DNA of 64,000 nt from Faecalibacterium hattorii. Its GTDB lineage: Bacteria > Bacillota > Clostridia > Oscillospirales > Ruminococcaceae. Shown one piece after another: positions 33,027 through 42,306 of this stretch (within the stretch, counting starts at the first letter, position 1; every line of letters begins with the position of its first letter). The translations under genes were made by a program, and so were the position numbers. Below the pieces are notes generated by a model. It was not told the origin of the DNA and ran no database searches. It saw only the letters and a program-made list of their open reading frames with translations. The DNA lies in assembly GCF_003287455.1 (NCBI RefSeq), contig NZ_PRLC01000006.1:62001-126000 (forward strand), in the 5' to 3' direction.

Positions 33027-33233
33027 ATGGCAAATAAAAAGATCATGACCAAGGAAGAATTGCAGGCCAAGCACCGATTGGAGGAGGCACAAATGCGGGA
33101 TCGGGCGAAAGAGCGAAAGGCCCGTACCAGACGCTTGATTCAGGAGGGCGCTGTTTTGGAGAAAGTATTTCCAGAGGCTCAGCAAATGGAGCTTGAAAAA
33201 TTAGAGGACTTGTTATATGAGAAGCTACACTAA
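33027..33233 (+). CDS. DUF3847-like small protein before oriT
   Basis: 68 residues from the ATG at 33027 after AAAGGAG. It is all helical and highly charged (KEELQAKHRLEEAQMRDRAK, then ERKARTRRLIQEGAVLEKVFPEA). The position matches the DUF3847 protein of the outer element: directly before oriT and a MobQ relaxase. Likely a relaxosome accessory factor (inference). Confidence 0.7.
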   Translation: MANKKIMTKEELQAKHRLEEAQMRDRAKERKARTRRLIQEGAVLEKVFPEAQQMELEKLEDLLYEKLH

Positions 33234-33284
33234 TCTGCGAGGGGCGTTCCGGGCAACCGGGGCGTCCCTTCCTTTTTTATCCCG

Positions 33285-33322
33285 AAGGGCGCACTTACTC
33301 ACCACCTGCGAAGCAGGCGGTG
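33285..33322 (-). other. Candidate oriT of the inner element (RSF1010-type nic region)
   Basis: AAGGGCGCACTTAC (33285-33298) is, on the minus strand, GTAAGTGCGCCCTT, the nic region of RSF1010/pSC101-type plasmids. An adjacent hairpin, CCTGC (33305-33309) with GCAGG (33313-33317), is flanked by ACCACC/GGTGGT. The rest of 33234-33634, up to the relaxase gene, holds no convincing gene. Confidence 0.78.
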
Positions 33323-33634
33323 GTATCCCTTCCGTTGGTCGGGCTCGTGCGCTCTTCACGAACTGTCCATCGGACACTTCTCCAGAGAGGGCAGGAAATG
33401 CCGCAAGTCAGCATTCCCTGTGCAGTCGGCGCTTCTGCTGATGCAGAGATTGCTGCTTGTCGCACCAATCCGGCAGATACTCTGCCCGCCTCCTGCCTGC
33501 GAAAACCTGCCACCGGCAGCTTTATCGCAGATATGGGCAGCAATGCAGCCCATTTTCTCTTTGCAAAGAGAAACAGAAACCAAGGGGTGGCGTTTTACCA
33601 CCCCCTCACAAAATACGAATCGAGGTGAACGCAA

Positions 33635-35332
33635 ATGGCAATTTACCACTTGGAGGCAAAGGTGGTCAGCCGGGGAGCCGGACGCTCCGCCTGTGCAGCC
33701 TCCGCTTATCTCAGCTGCTCCCACATCCTCAATGACTATGACGGAGTACAGCACGATTACACCCGAAAGCAGGGGCTTGTGTGGCAGGAGGTATTCCTGC
33801 CGGACATGGCCCCACCCGCATGGCAAGACCGAGAGGTTCTCTGGAACGCCGTGGAGGAAAACGAGAAAACCAAGGACAGCCGCTTAGCCCGTGAGTTTGT
33901 GGTAGCCCTGCCCATAGAGTTGTCCCTAGAGCAATGGCAGACGCTGTTGACGGACTTCGTACAAAACCAATTTGTCGCAGACGGGATGTGCGCCGATCTG
34001 GCAATCCACGATCCTGATCCACCGGGTCATAATCCACATGCCCACATTCTCTTGACGGTGCGCCCGCTTGATGAAAGCGGCAAATGGCAATACAAAACGG
34101 AGAAGGAATATCTCTGCAGCCGTGACGGTGAGGAACGGGGCTTTACCGCTGCCGAGTTTAAGGCTGCACAGGCTGACGGATGGGAGAAACAGTACCAGTA
34201 CAAGGTAGGCAGGAAGAAAGTGTATATGACACCATCCGCAGCTGAGGAACATGGATATGAGCGTGCCAGCAAGTATCCCAAAAGCACCAAATACGGGAGA
34301 CAGAATCCCATTTCTGAACGCTGGAACAGCGAGGAACAGCTCCTTATCTGGCGCAAAGCATGGGCAGATGTGACAAACAAATATTTGGAGCGATACGGTC
34401 ATGAGGAGCGCATCGACCACCGCAGCTTTGTCGAGCGAGGCATTGACGAGCAGCCCACCATCCACGAGGGCGTGATTGCCCGTGCTTTGGAACAGAAAGG
34501 TATCGTGTCCGACAGGTGCGAACTCAACCGTCAGATCAAGGCGGACAACAGGCTCCTGCGGGAACTGAAGGCGCAGTTCAAGAAAATTACGGAGGCGGTG
34601 AAGAACACGCTGCCCGCTATTGCAGAAGCGTTGGAAAAGCTGCGGGAAAATATGCTGATCTTCTGCTATCAGTTAGGGCATATCCGCAGCAGCAAGAAAC
34701 AGATGACCGGTGCCTTGAATATTCTGAAGCCAAATCTGGCACAGTACCGCTCCCTTGTGCAGCAGATAAAGGAAACAACCAAAGAACGGAAGTCCCTACT
34801 GGCTGAAAAGAAATCCCTTCCTGCGATCCACTTTGTCAGGCACCGTGAGCTTGCCTCCAAAATAGCCGAGTTGACGGAAAAGTTAGAGGAGCTAAAAAGC
34901 GAAAAGGCTATGCTGCTTCATTCTCTGGAATACCCAGAGGACGCCACAAGCGATATCTTCCAGCGCCAGATTGACCGCTATGAAGATAATCTCAAACGGC
35001 TTGAGGCGCAGGAGAATAAGTATGCCGGAGAGCTGGAGGCTGCATTGTCTGAGTATGCCGAGCTGAAAGAGCAAGCTTCCGGCTTTGATTCCTTGCAGCT
35101 TTATCTGGAGCGGAAGGCACTTCGACCTGACAGAGAGAAAGCAGCAGCCCAACGCATTGAAGCGGCTTATGGCGACAAGTTCAGTTGGTGGTTGATGGAG
35201 AGTGGCCTACGGGATGTGTCTGGCTATCTTGACGAATATGCACAGGAAAAGACAATGGATCGAGAACTGCGGCAAAGGCGGCGATCGGAGCGGCTTGAGC
35301 GTAAGATGAAAAACAGAGATATGGAACGTTAA
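33635..35332 (+). CDS. MobQ-family (MobA/MobL) relaxase of the inner element
   Basis: 565 residues from the ATG at 33635, preceded by GAGGTGAACGCA. The N-terminal relaxase domain has KVVSRGAGRSACAASAYLSC, RLAREFVVALPIELSLEQW and the histidine motif GHNPHAHILLTVRPLDES (about 131-148). A long coiled coil (300-500) follows, with a basic tail (RELRQRRRSERLERKMKNRD). It is related to the outer relaxase but clearly divergent, and the inserts differ, so the two elements have separate mobilization systems. Confidence 0.92.
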   Translation: MAIYHLEAKVVSRGAGRSACAASAYLSCSHILNDYDGVQHDYTRKQGLVWQEVFLPDMAPPAWQDREVLWNAVEENEKTKDSRLAREFVVALPIELSLEQWQTLLTDFVQNQFVADGMCADLAIHDPDPPGHNPHAHILLTVRPLDESGKWQYKTEKEYLCSRDGEERGFTAAEFKAAQADGWEKQYQYKVGRKKVYMTPSAAEEHGYERASKYPKSTKYGRQNPISERWNSEEQLLIWRKAWADVTNKYLERYGHEERIDHRSFVERGIDEQPTIHEGVIARALEQKGIVSDRCELNRQIKADNRLLRELKAQFKKITEAVKNTLPAIAEALEKLRENMLIFCYQLGHIRSSKKQMTGALNILKPNLAQYRSLVQQIKETTKERKSLLAEKKSLPAIHFVRHRELASKIAELTEKLEELKSEKAMLLHSLEYPEDATSDIFQRQIDRYEDNLKRLEAQENKYAGELEAALSEYAELKEQASGFDSLQLYLERKALRPDREKAAAQRIEAAYGDKFSWWLMESGLRDVSGYLDEYAQEKTMDRELRQRRRSERLERKMKNRDMER

Positions 35333-35411
35333 AAGTGCTGGAGGTTGAAACTTCAGGTGAAGTCTGTGACATAGGGGGATGGAGATAATCCCTATACGTC
35401 AAGCGTAAAAT

Positions 35412-35444
35412 AAGCACCGGTATGGGTTTTCCATACCGGTGCTT
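35412..35444. terminator. Strong hairpin between convergent genes
   Basis: AAGCACCGGTATGG (35412-35425) and CCATACCGGTGCTT (35431-35444), a perfect 14-bp stem with a 5-base loop. It ends in TTATTTTA on the minus strand. Confidence 0.7.
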
Positions 35445-35465
35445 GCAATATTTAATCGAATTCTA

Positions 35466-36134
35466 TCACTTAAAATCAAAAGAGTTTTCCAACAACTTAT
35501 CAAGTGCTGCCATCAGTTCCGCTCGAACAGCCTCTCTTTCACTTTCTCCGCCTGCATTTTCGATATAGATGGAATAGTTATCAAATGTGATATAGGCGTA
35601 ATAGATCACAGTCTTAATTCCTTCGCTGTTTGCATTTGTAACGAAGTAGCCAGCTTTAACTGGCGTATCTCCAACCATAGATACATTTCCCTTGCCAATT
35701 ACGGTAGTATCCATAAGATTGTTCCCAGACAGCGAAACAACAAATTTCATATCGCTGTAATGACCATCAAAGCCAACAAATGCTACATCGTCCAAGGTAA
35801 AGAGGGCATCTCCGGAAATCGGAAGATCACCGAAAATAGTCTGAACCTCATCTTTGGTCAATGCTCGTGCTTGCAAGTTCAAACTCAGAGCAGAGGCTAC
35901 CGTATCTGCTTTAGTGAAAGATATGGTAGTTCCATCACCTAATGTAGCTGTTTCTGTACTTTTGCCGAATAATCCCATACTAAACACTCCCACCACGATT
36001 AGACAGAGACACGCAGCAATTGCCCCAAATTTCAGCCAAATGCTTTTTTGTTTCTTTGCCTGATAACTCGCCGTTTCTTCGATATGACGGCTACCAATGC
36101 CACCAACGGCGTCAGAGATGTTCTTTCGTGTCAT
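35466..36134 (-). CDS. Anti-sigma-like membrane protein
   Basis: 222 residues. A cytoplasmic N-terminus (DAVGGIGSRHIEETASYQAK) precedes one transmembrane helix (FGAIAACLCLIVVGVFSMGLF, about 36-56) and an extracytoplasmic domain of about 165 residues (DDVAFVGFDGHYSDMKFVVS, VKAGYFVTNANSEGIKTVIY). Its start overlaps the sigma-factor stop by 4 bp, the classic sigma/anti-sigma layout. The outer domain is not a recognised family and could sense a cell-envelope stress. Confidence 0.72.
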   Translation of the reverse strand: MTRKNISDAVGGIGSRHIEETASYQAKKQKSIWLKFGAIAACLCLIVVGVFSMGLFGKSTETATLGDGTTISFTKADTVASALSLNLQARALTKDEVQTIFGDLPISGDALFTLDDVAFVGFDGHYSDMKFVVSLSGNNLMDTTVIGKGNVSMVGDTPVKAGYFVTNANSEGIKTVIYYAYITFDNYSIYIENAGGESEREAVRAELMAALDKLLENSFDFK

Positions 36135-36700
36135 AAATCATACCCCGCTTTCTGTAAATGATTTTTAAGTTTGCTTCTGATTCGGGAAAGGCGAACAGAC
36201 ACATTGTTATTTGTTGTACGAAGCCTCTTTGCAATTTCTGTAATGCTATCTGAGTACCAATACCTTGCTACAAACATAACCCTGCTTTCCTGATCCAAGC
36301 TGTCAAGGAAACGATCAATTTCCTGTGACAGCTCCTTTGCATCCACTTCCTGTTCAATAGTAGATGCAGAAGTTAGGCACTCTTCCAACTCATCAAGTGC
36401 AACATCATAGTAACTGTTTCGCTTTAGTGCAGTATTTGCGTGGTATTTTGCGGTAGCGATATTGCGGGTAATACGAAAAATATAGGTTCTGAGTGGGTCA
36501 GGTCTTTCTGGAGGAATTGCATTCCACGCAGCAAGGTATGTATCATTTACACATTCTTCTGCGTCGGGTTCGCATTTCAAAATGTTGTTTGCAATTCTTT
36601 TGCAAGTTGAACCGTATTTTGCAGCAAGTTCAGCTATTGCCTGCTCAGTACGAGCAAAGAACAGTTCAATGATCTTCACATCCTCTAACAAGGTATCCAC
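36131..36700 (-). CDS. ECF-type RNA polymerase sigma factor
   Basis: 189 residues. Region 2 (IAELAAKYGSTCKRIANNIL, then KCEPDAEECVNDTYLAAWNAIPPERP, then LRTYIFRITRNIATAKYH) and region 4 (SLDQESRVMFVARYWYSDSI, then TEIAKRLRTTNNNVSVRLSR) are both clear. It is coupled to the anti-sigma-like gene downstream. It is unrelated in detail to the ECF factor of the outer element, so both elements brought in their own sigma switch. Confidence 0.9.
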   Translation of the reverse strand: MDTLLEDVKIIELFFARTEQAIAELAAKYGSTCKRIANNILKCEPDAEECVNDTYLAAWNAIPPERPDPLRTYIFRITRNIATAKYHANTALKRNSYYDVALDELEECLTSASTIEQEVDAKELSQEIDRFLDSLDQESRVMFVARYWYSDSITEIAKRLRTTNNNVSVRLSRIRSKLKNHLQKAGYDL

Positions 36701-37092
36701 CTCCTCACCTATGTACTATGGATCTGGCGGACAATCTTACAGAAGCGAGGGAAAATTTCACACCTTTATTATAGTACATTGCAATTCTATTTTCTATCGC
36801 CTCAGCAAAATCGTTTGGCACCAGTCGAGGTCGCTCGGCAGTCTGAAAATATGGTCCTTCGGTTTTGGTAGAGTTGCTCGCAGCAGAGGAGGCGTAACAA
36901 AAAATTAAAGGTAGCTGCCCGGACAGAATGGGTTGGGTGGAAAAATAAATAATATCCGAAACAGGATGACGGAAATTGTTAGCGCCGAGTTAATTCGTAC
37001 ACAGTTAGTGTTTAAGTGTTTACAAACAGCCCATTGATATTGTTCGTTTGTGCGTATATAATATATATAACTATTTGATGCGGAGGTAAACT
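36701..37092. promoter_or_regulatory. Intergenic region with promoter for the two-component/ABC operon
   Basis: No gene is seen. TTGATA (37034-37039), a 17-bp spacer and a perfect TATAAT (37057-37062) lie 30 bp before the gene at 37093, which also has GGAGG. The left part should hold the sigma-factor promoter on the minus strand; I see no convincing hexamers there. Confidence 0.65.
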
Positions 37093-37305
37093 ATGTTTGA
37101 ATACATGACAGTACAGGATGCGGCTAAACTTTGGGGAATATCGGTGCGTCGTGTTCAAAAGCTGTGTGAGGAGAATCGCATTGATGGAATTGTTCGGCTA
37201 CCTCGTGCATGGCTAATTCCCCAAGATGCCCAAAAGCCGGCTGATGGAAGATATAAACAAAATAAAAATGAATTTATAGCTGACAACAAGGAGAACACAC
37301 GATGA
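37093..37305 (+). CDS. Excisionase/MerR-like helix-turn-helix protein
   Basis: 70 residues. YMTVQDAAKLWGISVRRVQK, then LCEENRIDGIVRLPRAWLIP, is the winged helix-turn-helix of MerR/Xis-like helix_17 proteins. The basic, Asn-rich tail is disordered. It overlaps the response-regulator gene by four bases and is part of that operon, so a regulatory role is more likely than excision. Confidence 0.78.
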   Translation: MFEYMTVQDAAKLWGISVRRVQKLCEENRIDGIVRLPRAWLIPQDAQKPADGRYKQNKNEFIADNKENTR

Positions 37306-37970
37306 GTAAATTGTTATTAGTGGAGGATGACCAAAGTATCGTATCCTCATTATCAGACTATTTAGGAAATGAAGGGTTCAAAATCGAAAATGCTCCCGGT
37401 CAAAAAGAAGCAATAGAAAAATTGGATAGCGACCAATACGATATAGCCTTGGTGGACATTCAATTATCAAACGGAAATGGTTTTTCTGTTTGTTCTGCAA
37501 TTAAAGAAAGAGGAACTATGCCAGTTATTTTCTTAACGGCTTCTGATGATGAATATAGTGTTGTGGCTGGGTTAGATATGGGGGCTGACGATTATATCAG
37601 CAAACCGTTCAGACCAAGAGAACTGCTTTCAAGGATCAACAGCGTATTAAGGAGAACTAAGAACACACAAAACATTATCAGTTACCTCGACTTAGTTGTG
37701 GACACAAATCAAGCAACCGTATCAAAGAATGGGAAAGAGATTTTGTTGTCTGCTATGGAATATAAGTTGCTGTTAGTCTTTTTGCGTAACAAAGGTATTG
37801 TCCTTTCTCGCAGAAGATTGTTGGAGCTTTTATGGGACACTACTGGGGAGTTTATCAATGATAATACATTGACTGTCTATATGAAAAGGCTACGTGACAA
37901 AATTGAAACCAATCCGCAGGAGCCGGAAATCATAATTACCGTTCGTGGGCTTGGCTATAAGGTGGGTTGA
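37302..37970 (+). CDS. OmpR/PhoB-family response regulator
   Basis: 222 residues. The receiver domain (1-115) contains LLVEDDQS, the phosphoacceptor Asp in IALVDIQLSNGNGF (about 53), a TASD switch and ISKPFRPRELL. The C-terminal winged helix (SAMEYKLLLVFLRNKGIVLS, then RRRLLELLW and NTLTVYMKRLRDKIE) is OmpR type. With the small membrane kinase and ABC exporter downstream it fits the antimicrobial-peptide-sensing BceRS type. Confidence 0.93.
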   Translation: MSKLLLVEDDQSIVSSLSDYLGNEGFKIENAPGQKEAIEKLDSDQYDIALVDIQLSNGNGFSVCSAIKERGTMPVIFLTASDDEYSVVAGLDMGADDYISKPFRPRELLSRINSVLRRTKNTQNIISYLDLVVDTNQATVSKNGKEILLSAMEYKLLLVFLRNKGIVLSRRRLLELLWDTTGEFINDNTLTVYMKRLRDKIETNPQEPEIIITVRGLGYKVG

Positions 37971-37971
37971 T

Positions 37972-38979
37972 ATGGACTTTATCAGAAATAAAGAAGTTAA
38001 AAGGCAAATTGTTGTCAGCAGTATTCTTATTCTATTTTGGGGCGGCATTGGCATTATCGTTGATAGCAAAGCTGTGTGGATTGTTCTGTCGGCTATCATT
38101 TCATCCAGTGCAGTTTCCCTCTTTTTCACATATCAGAGATACAAGAAAATTGCTGATTTTAGTTTGCATATTGATAGGCTGTTACATGGAGATGAAAAAA
38201 TTTCTTTTGGGCAGTTTCAAGAAGGTGAGTTATCTGTTTTACATGATGAAATATCCAAGATGACAAGACGGCTTATTGAACAGGCAGAAGCTCTGAAAAT
38301 GGAGAAAGGTAATTTGGCAAATGCTTTAGCCGATATTTCACATCAATTAAAAACACCTTTGACATCGCTGAATATCTTAAATGCTTCTCTGTGTAATGAG
38401 GAACTGACTGACGAAGAAAGGTATGAGCTGATCCGCGAACAGACTATGCTCTTATCAAGAATGGAGTGGCTGATAGCCACACTTCTGAAAATATCCAAGC
38501 TGGATGCAGGAACGATTACTCTAAAGCCACAGGCGGTATACTTAAAAGATGTGGTAGAAAAAGCAATTCGTCCTCTGGAGATTGCGGCAGAATTAAAAAT
38601 GCAGACAATCACGCAAGTGATTCCGGCAGAATTAAAACTATCTCTTGATACTGATTGGACTGCTGAAGCCTTGGGGAATGTAATCAAAAACTGTATCGAA
38701 CATTCACCAGAGGGCAGCACTATCGAAATCAAGGCAATAGAAAGACCTCTTTTGACACAGATCATTATAGAGGATAGCGGAACAGGTTTTCAGGAAAAAG
38801 ACATCCCCCATTTATTTGACCGATTTTATCAAGGAAGTGGCTCTACAATCGGTAATGCCGGTTTGGGGTTGGCTCTGGCAAAGACGATCATTGTCAATCA
38901 GGGTGGTGTCATCCAAGCGAAAAATCGGGAGTCAGGCGGTGCAAAATTTGAAATCTGCTTTTATCGGGGGACTGCTTAA
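37972..38979 (+). CDS. Sensor histidine kinase (BceS-like, intramembrane-sensing)
   Basis: 335 residues from the ATG at 37972, one base after the regulator stop. Two adjacent N-terminal helices (IVVSSILILFWGGIGIIVDS and IVLSAIISSSAVSLFFTYQR) leave almost no outside loop, as in intramembrane-sensing kinases that take their signal from an ABC transporter. The H-box is ALADISHQLKTPLTSL (His about 126), followed by N-box GNVIKNCIEHSPEG and G-boxes DSGTGF and GNAGLGLALAK. A terminator overlaps the stop codon. Confidence 0.92.
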   Translation: MDFIRNKEVKRQIVVSSILILFWGGIGIIVDSKAVWIVLSAIISSSAVSLFFTYQRYKKIADFSLHIDRLLHGDEKISFGQFQEGELSVLHDEISKMTRRLIEQAEALKMEKGNLANALADISHQLKTPLTSLNILNASLCNEELTDEERYELIREQTMLLSRMEWLIATLLKISKLDAGTITLKPQAVYLKDVVEKAIRPLEIAAELKMQTITQVIPAELKLSLDTDWTAEALGNVIKNCIEHSPEGSTIEIKAIERPLLTQIIIEDSGTGFQEKDIPHLFDRFYQGSGSTIGNAGLGLALAKTIIVNQGGVIQAKNRESGGAKFEICFYRGTA

Positions 38980-38993
38980 TGCAGCCCCTTTTT
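38967..38993 (+). terminator. Terminator overlapping the kinase stop codon
   Basis: GGGGACTGC, loop TTAAT, GCAGCCCC, then TTTTT. It insulates the regulatory genes from the transporter genes, which then have their own promoter. Confidence 0.75.
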
Positions 38994-39049
38994 AAGTGAC
39001 ATTTTTGTAATGAAAAAGTAATGAAGCAGTCACTTGGCTTTGCTATACT
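38994..39049 (+). promoter_or_regulatory. Activator-dependent promoter of the ABC transporter
   Basis: The -10 TATACT (39044-39049) has no proper -35. Instead, direct repeats GTAATGAA (39007-39014 and 39018-39025), 11 bp apart, occupy that place, as OmpR-type activators require. AAGTGAC (38994-39000) and GTCACTT (39029-39035) flank them. The response regulator at 37302 is the likely activator (inference). Confidence 0.62.
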
Positions 39050-39079
39050 GAATTGCAAAAATATATGGAGGAACTTTTT

Positions 39080-39760
39080 ATGGAGATATTAAGAGTAGAG
39101 AATATCTGCAAAACCTATGAAATGGACAATGCTCCTGTCCATGCTTTGTCAGATGTTTCTTTTTCCGTCGATAAAGGAGAGTTTGTTGCAATCATTGGAG
39201 CATCTGGGTCTGGCAAGTCTACCCTGTTGCACATTTTAGGTGGTGTTGACAGACCGACTTCGGGAAAAGTATTTGTGGATGGACAGGATGTTTATGAGCA
39301 AAATGAAGATGAATTGGCTGTATTCAGAAGAAGGCAGGTTGGGCTTGTCTATCAGTTTTATAATCTGATCCCGGTTTTGACTGTCGAGGAAAATATCACG
39401 CTGCCGATTCGATTGGATGGGCGTAAAATCAATCAGGAGCGTTTGAAAGAACTGCTATCCACACTCAAACTGGTAAAGCGTAGAAAGCACCTGCCAAGTC
39501 AGTTATCCGGCGGTCAACAACAAAGAGTGGCAATCGGACGAGCGTTGATTAACGCACCTGCGATTATCCTTGCGGATGAGCCAACGGGAAATCTGGACAC
39601 GGAGAACACAAGGGATATTATGAAACTTCTGCGTGAATCCAATGAAGTCTATCGCCAGACAATGATCCTGATTACCCATGACCGTGAAATCGCAATGCAG
39701 GCAGACCGTATTCTGGAAATTCAGGATGGCAGACTTGTGAGGGATGAGGTGATACGCTGA
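39080..39760 (+). CDS. ABC transporter ATP-binding protein (MacB/BceA type)
   Basis: 226 residues from the ATG at 39080, eight bases after GGAGG. Walker A is IGASGSGKSTLLHILGG (about 42-58), the Q-loop is VYQFYNL, the signature is QLSGGQQQRVAIGRAL and Walker B is IILADEPTGNLD. The subtype is that of lipid- or peptide-handling exporters (LolD/MacB/BceA) whose permease gene follows with a 1-bp overlap. Confidence 0.94.
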   Translation: MEILRVENICKTYEMDNAPVHALSDVSFSVDKGEFVAIIGASGSGKSTLLHILGGVDRPTSGKVFVDGQDVYEQNEDELAVFRRRQVGLVYQFYNLIPVLTVEENITLPIRLDGRKINQERLKELLSTLKLVKRRKHLPSQLSGGQQQRVAIGRALINAPAIILADEPTGNLDTENTRDIMKLLRESNEVYRQTMILITHDREIAMQADRILEIQDGRLVRDEVIR

Positions 39761-42264
39761 TGAATATGATTTTCATGCTTACACTCAGGAATCTGTTGTC
39801 GAATAAAAAGCGTACCCTACTCACACTTTTAACCATTCTTTTGTCAATCAGTATGATAACCGCTATTCTCTGTGGGGGATGGTCGTTGGTTGATTTTTTG
39901 AAAGAGAAAGAAAAAGTGTATGGTGGCGATTATGACTACTACATGGAGGATTTGACTTGGGAGCAGGTTCAAGAGCTATATAGTCAAAACAATGTAGGCG
40001 AAGTTTCGCTTCTCCGCTTTGCCGGAAACAGTTTTTACGGGGAGAAATCCAACAGTACAATGCTCTCCGTTGGCGAGATTGACGAGAACTTTACCCAAAG
40101 ATTTTCGTTAAATCAGTATTTGCTTGCAGGGCGTTTCCCGCAAGATGAAAATGAGATTGTTATTTCAGAATCTTTTTTGAAGAAAAACAACATGAATACA
40201 GAGATTGGAGATACGATTTCTTTAACTCTTGGTTCAAGAATTTGGGATGAATATAATGCCCAGCTTTCCGGGCTGACAAATTATAGGGGCGAAGAAGAAA
40301 GCTTCGTTCCAACAAAAGAGAAAGCGTATGTAGTTGTTGGTATTCTGTCAGATGTGAATGACTCAAAAATCGCAGCAAACTATAATGCCTTTGCAGGTGT
40401 TGACAAAACGGCATCCGATTTTGCTGCGTATGTCAAGGCAAAGAATTTATCCAATTCGATCTATACAGAAGCCGAAGAAGTGGCTGCGGCAGTAGACAGT
40501 CATGTAGCAAAGTTTCATTCGGAATTGTTAGTCTATCATGGAATTACCGGGGGTAAAGGAGCTGCAAAACTGATTGCTTTGGTGGTCATGGTCGTTTGTC
40601 TTTTGATGGCTGCATCTGCTTCAATGATCAGCAACGCCCTCTCCATTTCCTTACAGGAACGAATTAAGCAGATGGGAATGCTATCCAGTATTGGAGCCAC
40701 AAAAGGGCAAAAACGCCTTAGCGTATATTTAGAAGCCTTCCTTTTGGGAGTGGTGAGCATACCCTTTGGATTGGTTGTTGGTATCCTGCTATCTGCTCTG
40801 TTATTAAGTGTGGTCAGGGCAGCTTTTGGAGAAACATTCACTTTTGGCATCGTAGAACTGTCCTTGAAGGTAAACGGATTGATCCTGCTCGTCAGCGGAT
40901 TATCCGGCATTGCTTCTTTGTACTTCGGAAGTAGAAAGCCTGTGAAGCAAGCAGCTAAAATTACAGTTATTGAAGCGATCCGCCAGTCTAACAATGCGGT
41001 ATCAAGAAAGAAATTCCGTGACGGAAAAATCGTTTCTTTGGTTTTTGGCATTTATGGTTCGTTAGCAGCAAAAAATATTAAGCGTAATCCAAAACGCTTC
41101 CGAGCGATTACCGGCTCTATTTTCTTGTCGGTGGTAATTGCCCTTTCCTTATATAGTTTCTCTGATTTTATGCTTTATCAGACATCCTTGGATATGAAGG
41201 AGGACGGTTCCTGTTATACTGATGTGATTTCGATGATTCAATACAAAGATATTCCTGTCGCAATCGGGGCATTATCGGATGAAAATATCACTGCGGATGT
41301 TTCCTATTCTTTTCAGCGATATATGACCGCTGAATTTTCGCAGGAACAAATCAATCCTGATATGCAAGGATATTTTATCAATGGTACGAAAGCAGAGGTA
41401 TATGTCGTAGGATTGGACGAAGAACATTTTGTCTCTTTTTGCGATGAAAATGGATTCAGTCTGGATGTGACAAATTTCAATCATGGAATTTTGCTCAATC
41501 AGACTATGGGATACTATAATTCGGCACAAAATCGGGTAATTGCAGGCTCACCGTTTCTTATTGAACCGGGAACAGAAATCATTCCGCTGGGGGCATCCGA
41601 GGATGCCTTGCCGATTATCGTGGAAGAAATCGTTTCAGAAGAAAATGCAAATATCCAATCCATGTTTGTGAGAGATCGAGCTGTCCTCATCGTGCCTTTA
41701 AGTTATTTTAACTTGCTGATAGATGATAACGCCTATGTGGAAATGAGAATACAGACAGCACAGCATAAAGAAGCAATGGAATGTCTGGCTGACAGAGGAT
41801 TTCCGCAAACTGTGGACATTGCAGCCGCAACGAATAATTCCAGACAGGTATATACGATTGCAAAACTGGTAATCTGCCTGTTCTCGATCCTGATGACGGT
41901 TATTATCAGCTTGAATGTTTGTAACACTATCTCGAATACGATTCATTTGAGAAGAAGCGAATTTGCTGTTCTGCGTTCTGTTGGTATGACTGCCAAAGGA
42001 TTAAAATGTACGCTATTGCTCGAAGCTGTTTTGTACGGCGTAAAAGCATTGGTTCTTGCGTTGCCTGTGAGCTTTTTGATTCATTGTGCTATCTACTACT
42101 TCATATCGTCGGGTATGACACCATTTGCTTTTTATATGAACGGCGGTATTTATGCTCTTGCAGTTATGGCTGTCGGCGCTATGGTATGTATCGCTATGCT
42201 GTTTGCTGTTAGAAGCGTATCAAAGGTGGAAATTGTAGAGGAACTGAAATTGAGCAATATGTAA
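39760..42264 (+). CDS. ABC transporter permease (FtsX/MacB-like, antimicrobial-peptide type)
   Basis: 834 residues. An N-terminal helix (LLTILLSISMITAILCGGWS) is followed by a large outside domain (45-265), three FtsX helices (about 270-400), another single helix (ITGSIFLSVVIALSLYSFS), a second outside domain (470-700) and three final FtsX helices. This two-loop layout is that of large MacB/YknZ-like exporters. With the response regulator and intramembrane kinase it suggests defence against peptides acting at the cell wall (inference). Confidence 0.88.
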   Translation: MNMIFMLTLRNLLSNKKRTLLTLLTILLSISMITAILCGGWSLVDFLKEKEKVYGGDYDYYMEDLTWEQVQELYSQNNVGEVSLLRFAGNSFYGEKSNSTMLSVGEIDENFTQRFSLNQYLLAGRFPQDENEIVISESFLKKNNMNTEIGDTISLTLGSRIWDEYNAQLSGLTNYRGEEESFVPTKEKAYVVVGILSDVNDSKIAANYNAFAGVDKTASDFAAYVKAKNLSNSIYTEAEEVAAAVDSHVAKFHSELLVYHGITGGKGAAKLIALVVMVVCLLMAASASMISNALSISLQERIKQMGMLSSIGATKGQKRLSVYLEAFLLGVVSIPFGLVVGILLSALLLSVVRAAFGETFTFGIVELSLKVNGLILLVSGLSGIASLYFGSRKPVKQAAKITVIEAIRQSNNAVSRKKFRDGKIVSLVFGIYGSLAAKNIKRNPKRFRAITGSIFLSVVIALSLYSFSDFMLYQTSLDMKEDGSCYTDVISMIQYKDIPVAIGALSDENITADVSYSFQRYMTAEFSQEQINPDMQGYFINGTKAEVYVVGLDEEHFVSFCDENGFSLDVTNFNHGILLNQTMGYYNSAQNRVIAGSPFLIEPGTEIIPLGASEDALPIIVEEIVSEENANIQSMFVRDRAVLIVPLSYFNLLIDDNAYVEMRIQTAQHKEAMECLADRGFPQTVDIAAATNNSRQVYTIAKLVICLFSILMTVIISLNVCNTISNTIHLRRSEFAVLRSVGMTAKGLKCTLLLEAVLYGVKALVLALPVSFLIHCAIYYFISSGMTPFAFYMNGGIYALAVMAVGAMVCIAMLFAVRSVSKVEIVEELKLSNM

Positions 42265-42306
42265 TCATTCAATCTAACAAAGCAACTGAAACAGAGGTAA
42301 TAGAAA

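Noticed and set aside
33301-33634. Overlapping short frames between oriT and the inner relaxase
   Set aside because: Several frames exist on both strands, but none has a Shine-Dalgarno or a protein-like sequence; the region is better explained as the transfer origin and relaxase leader.
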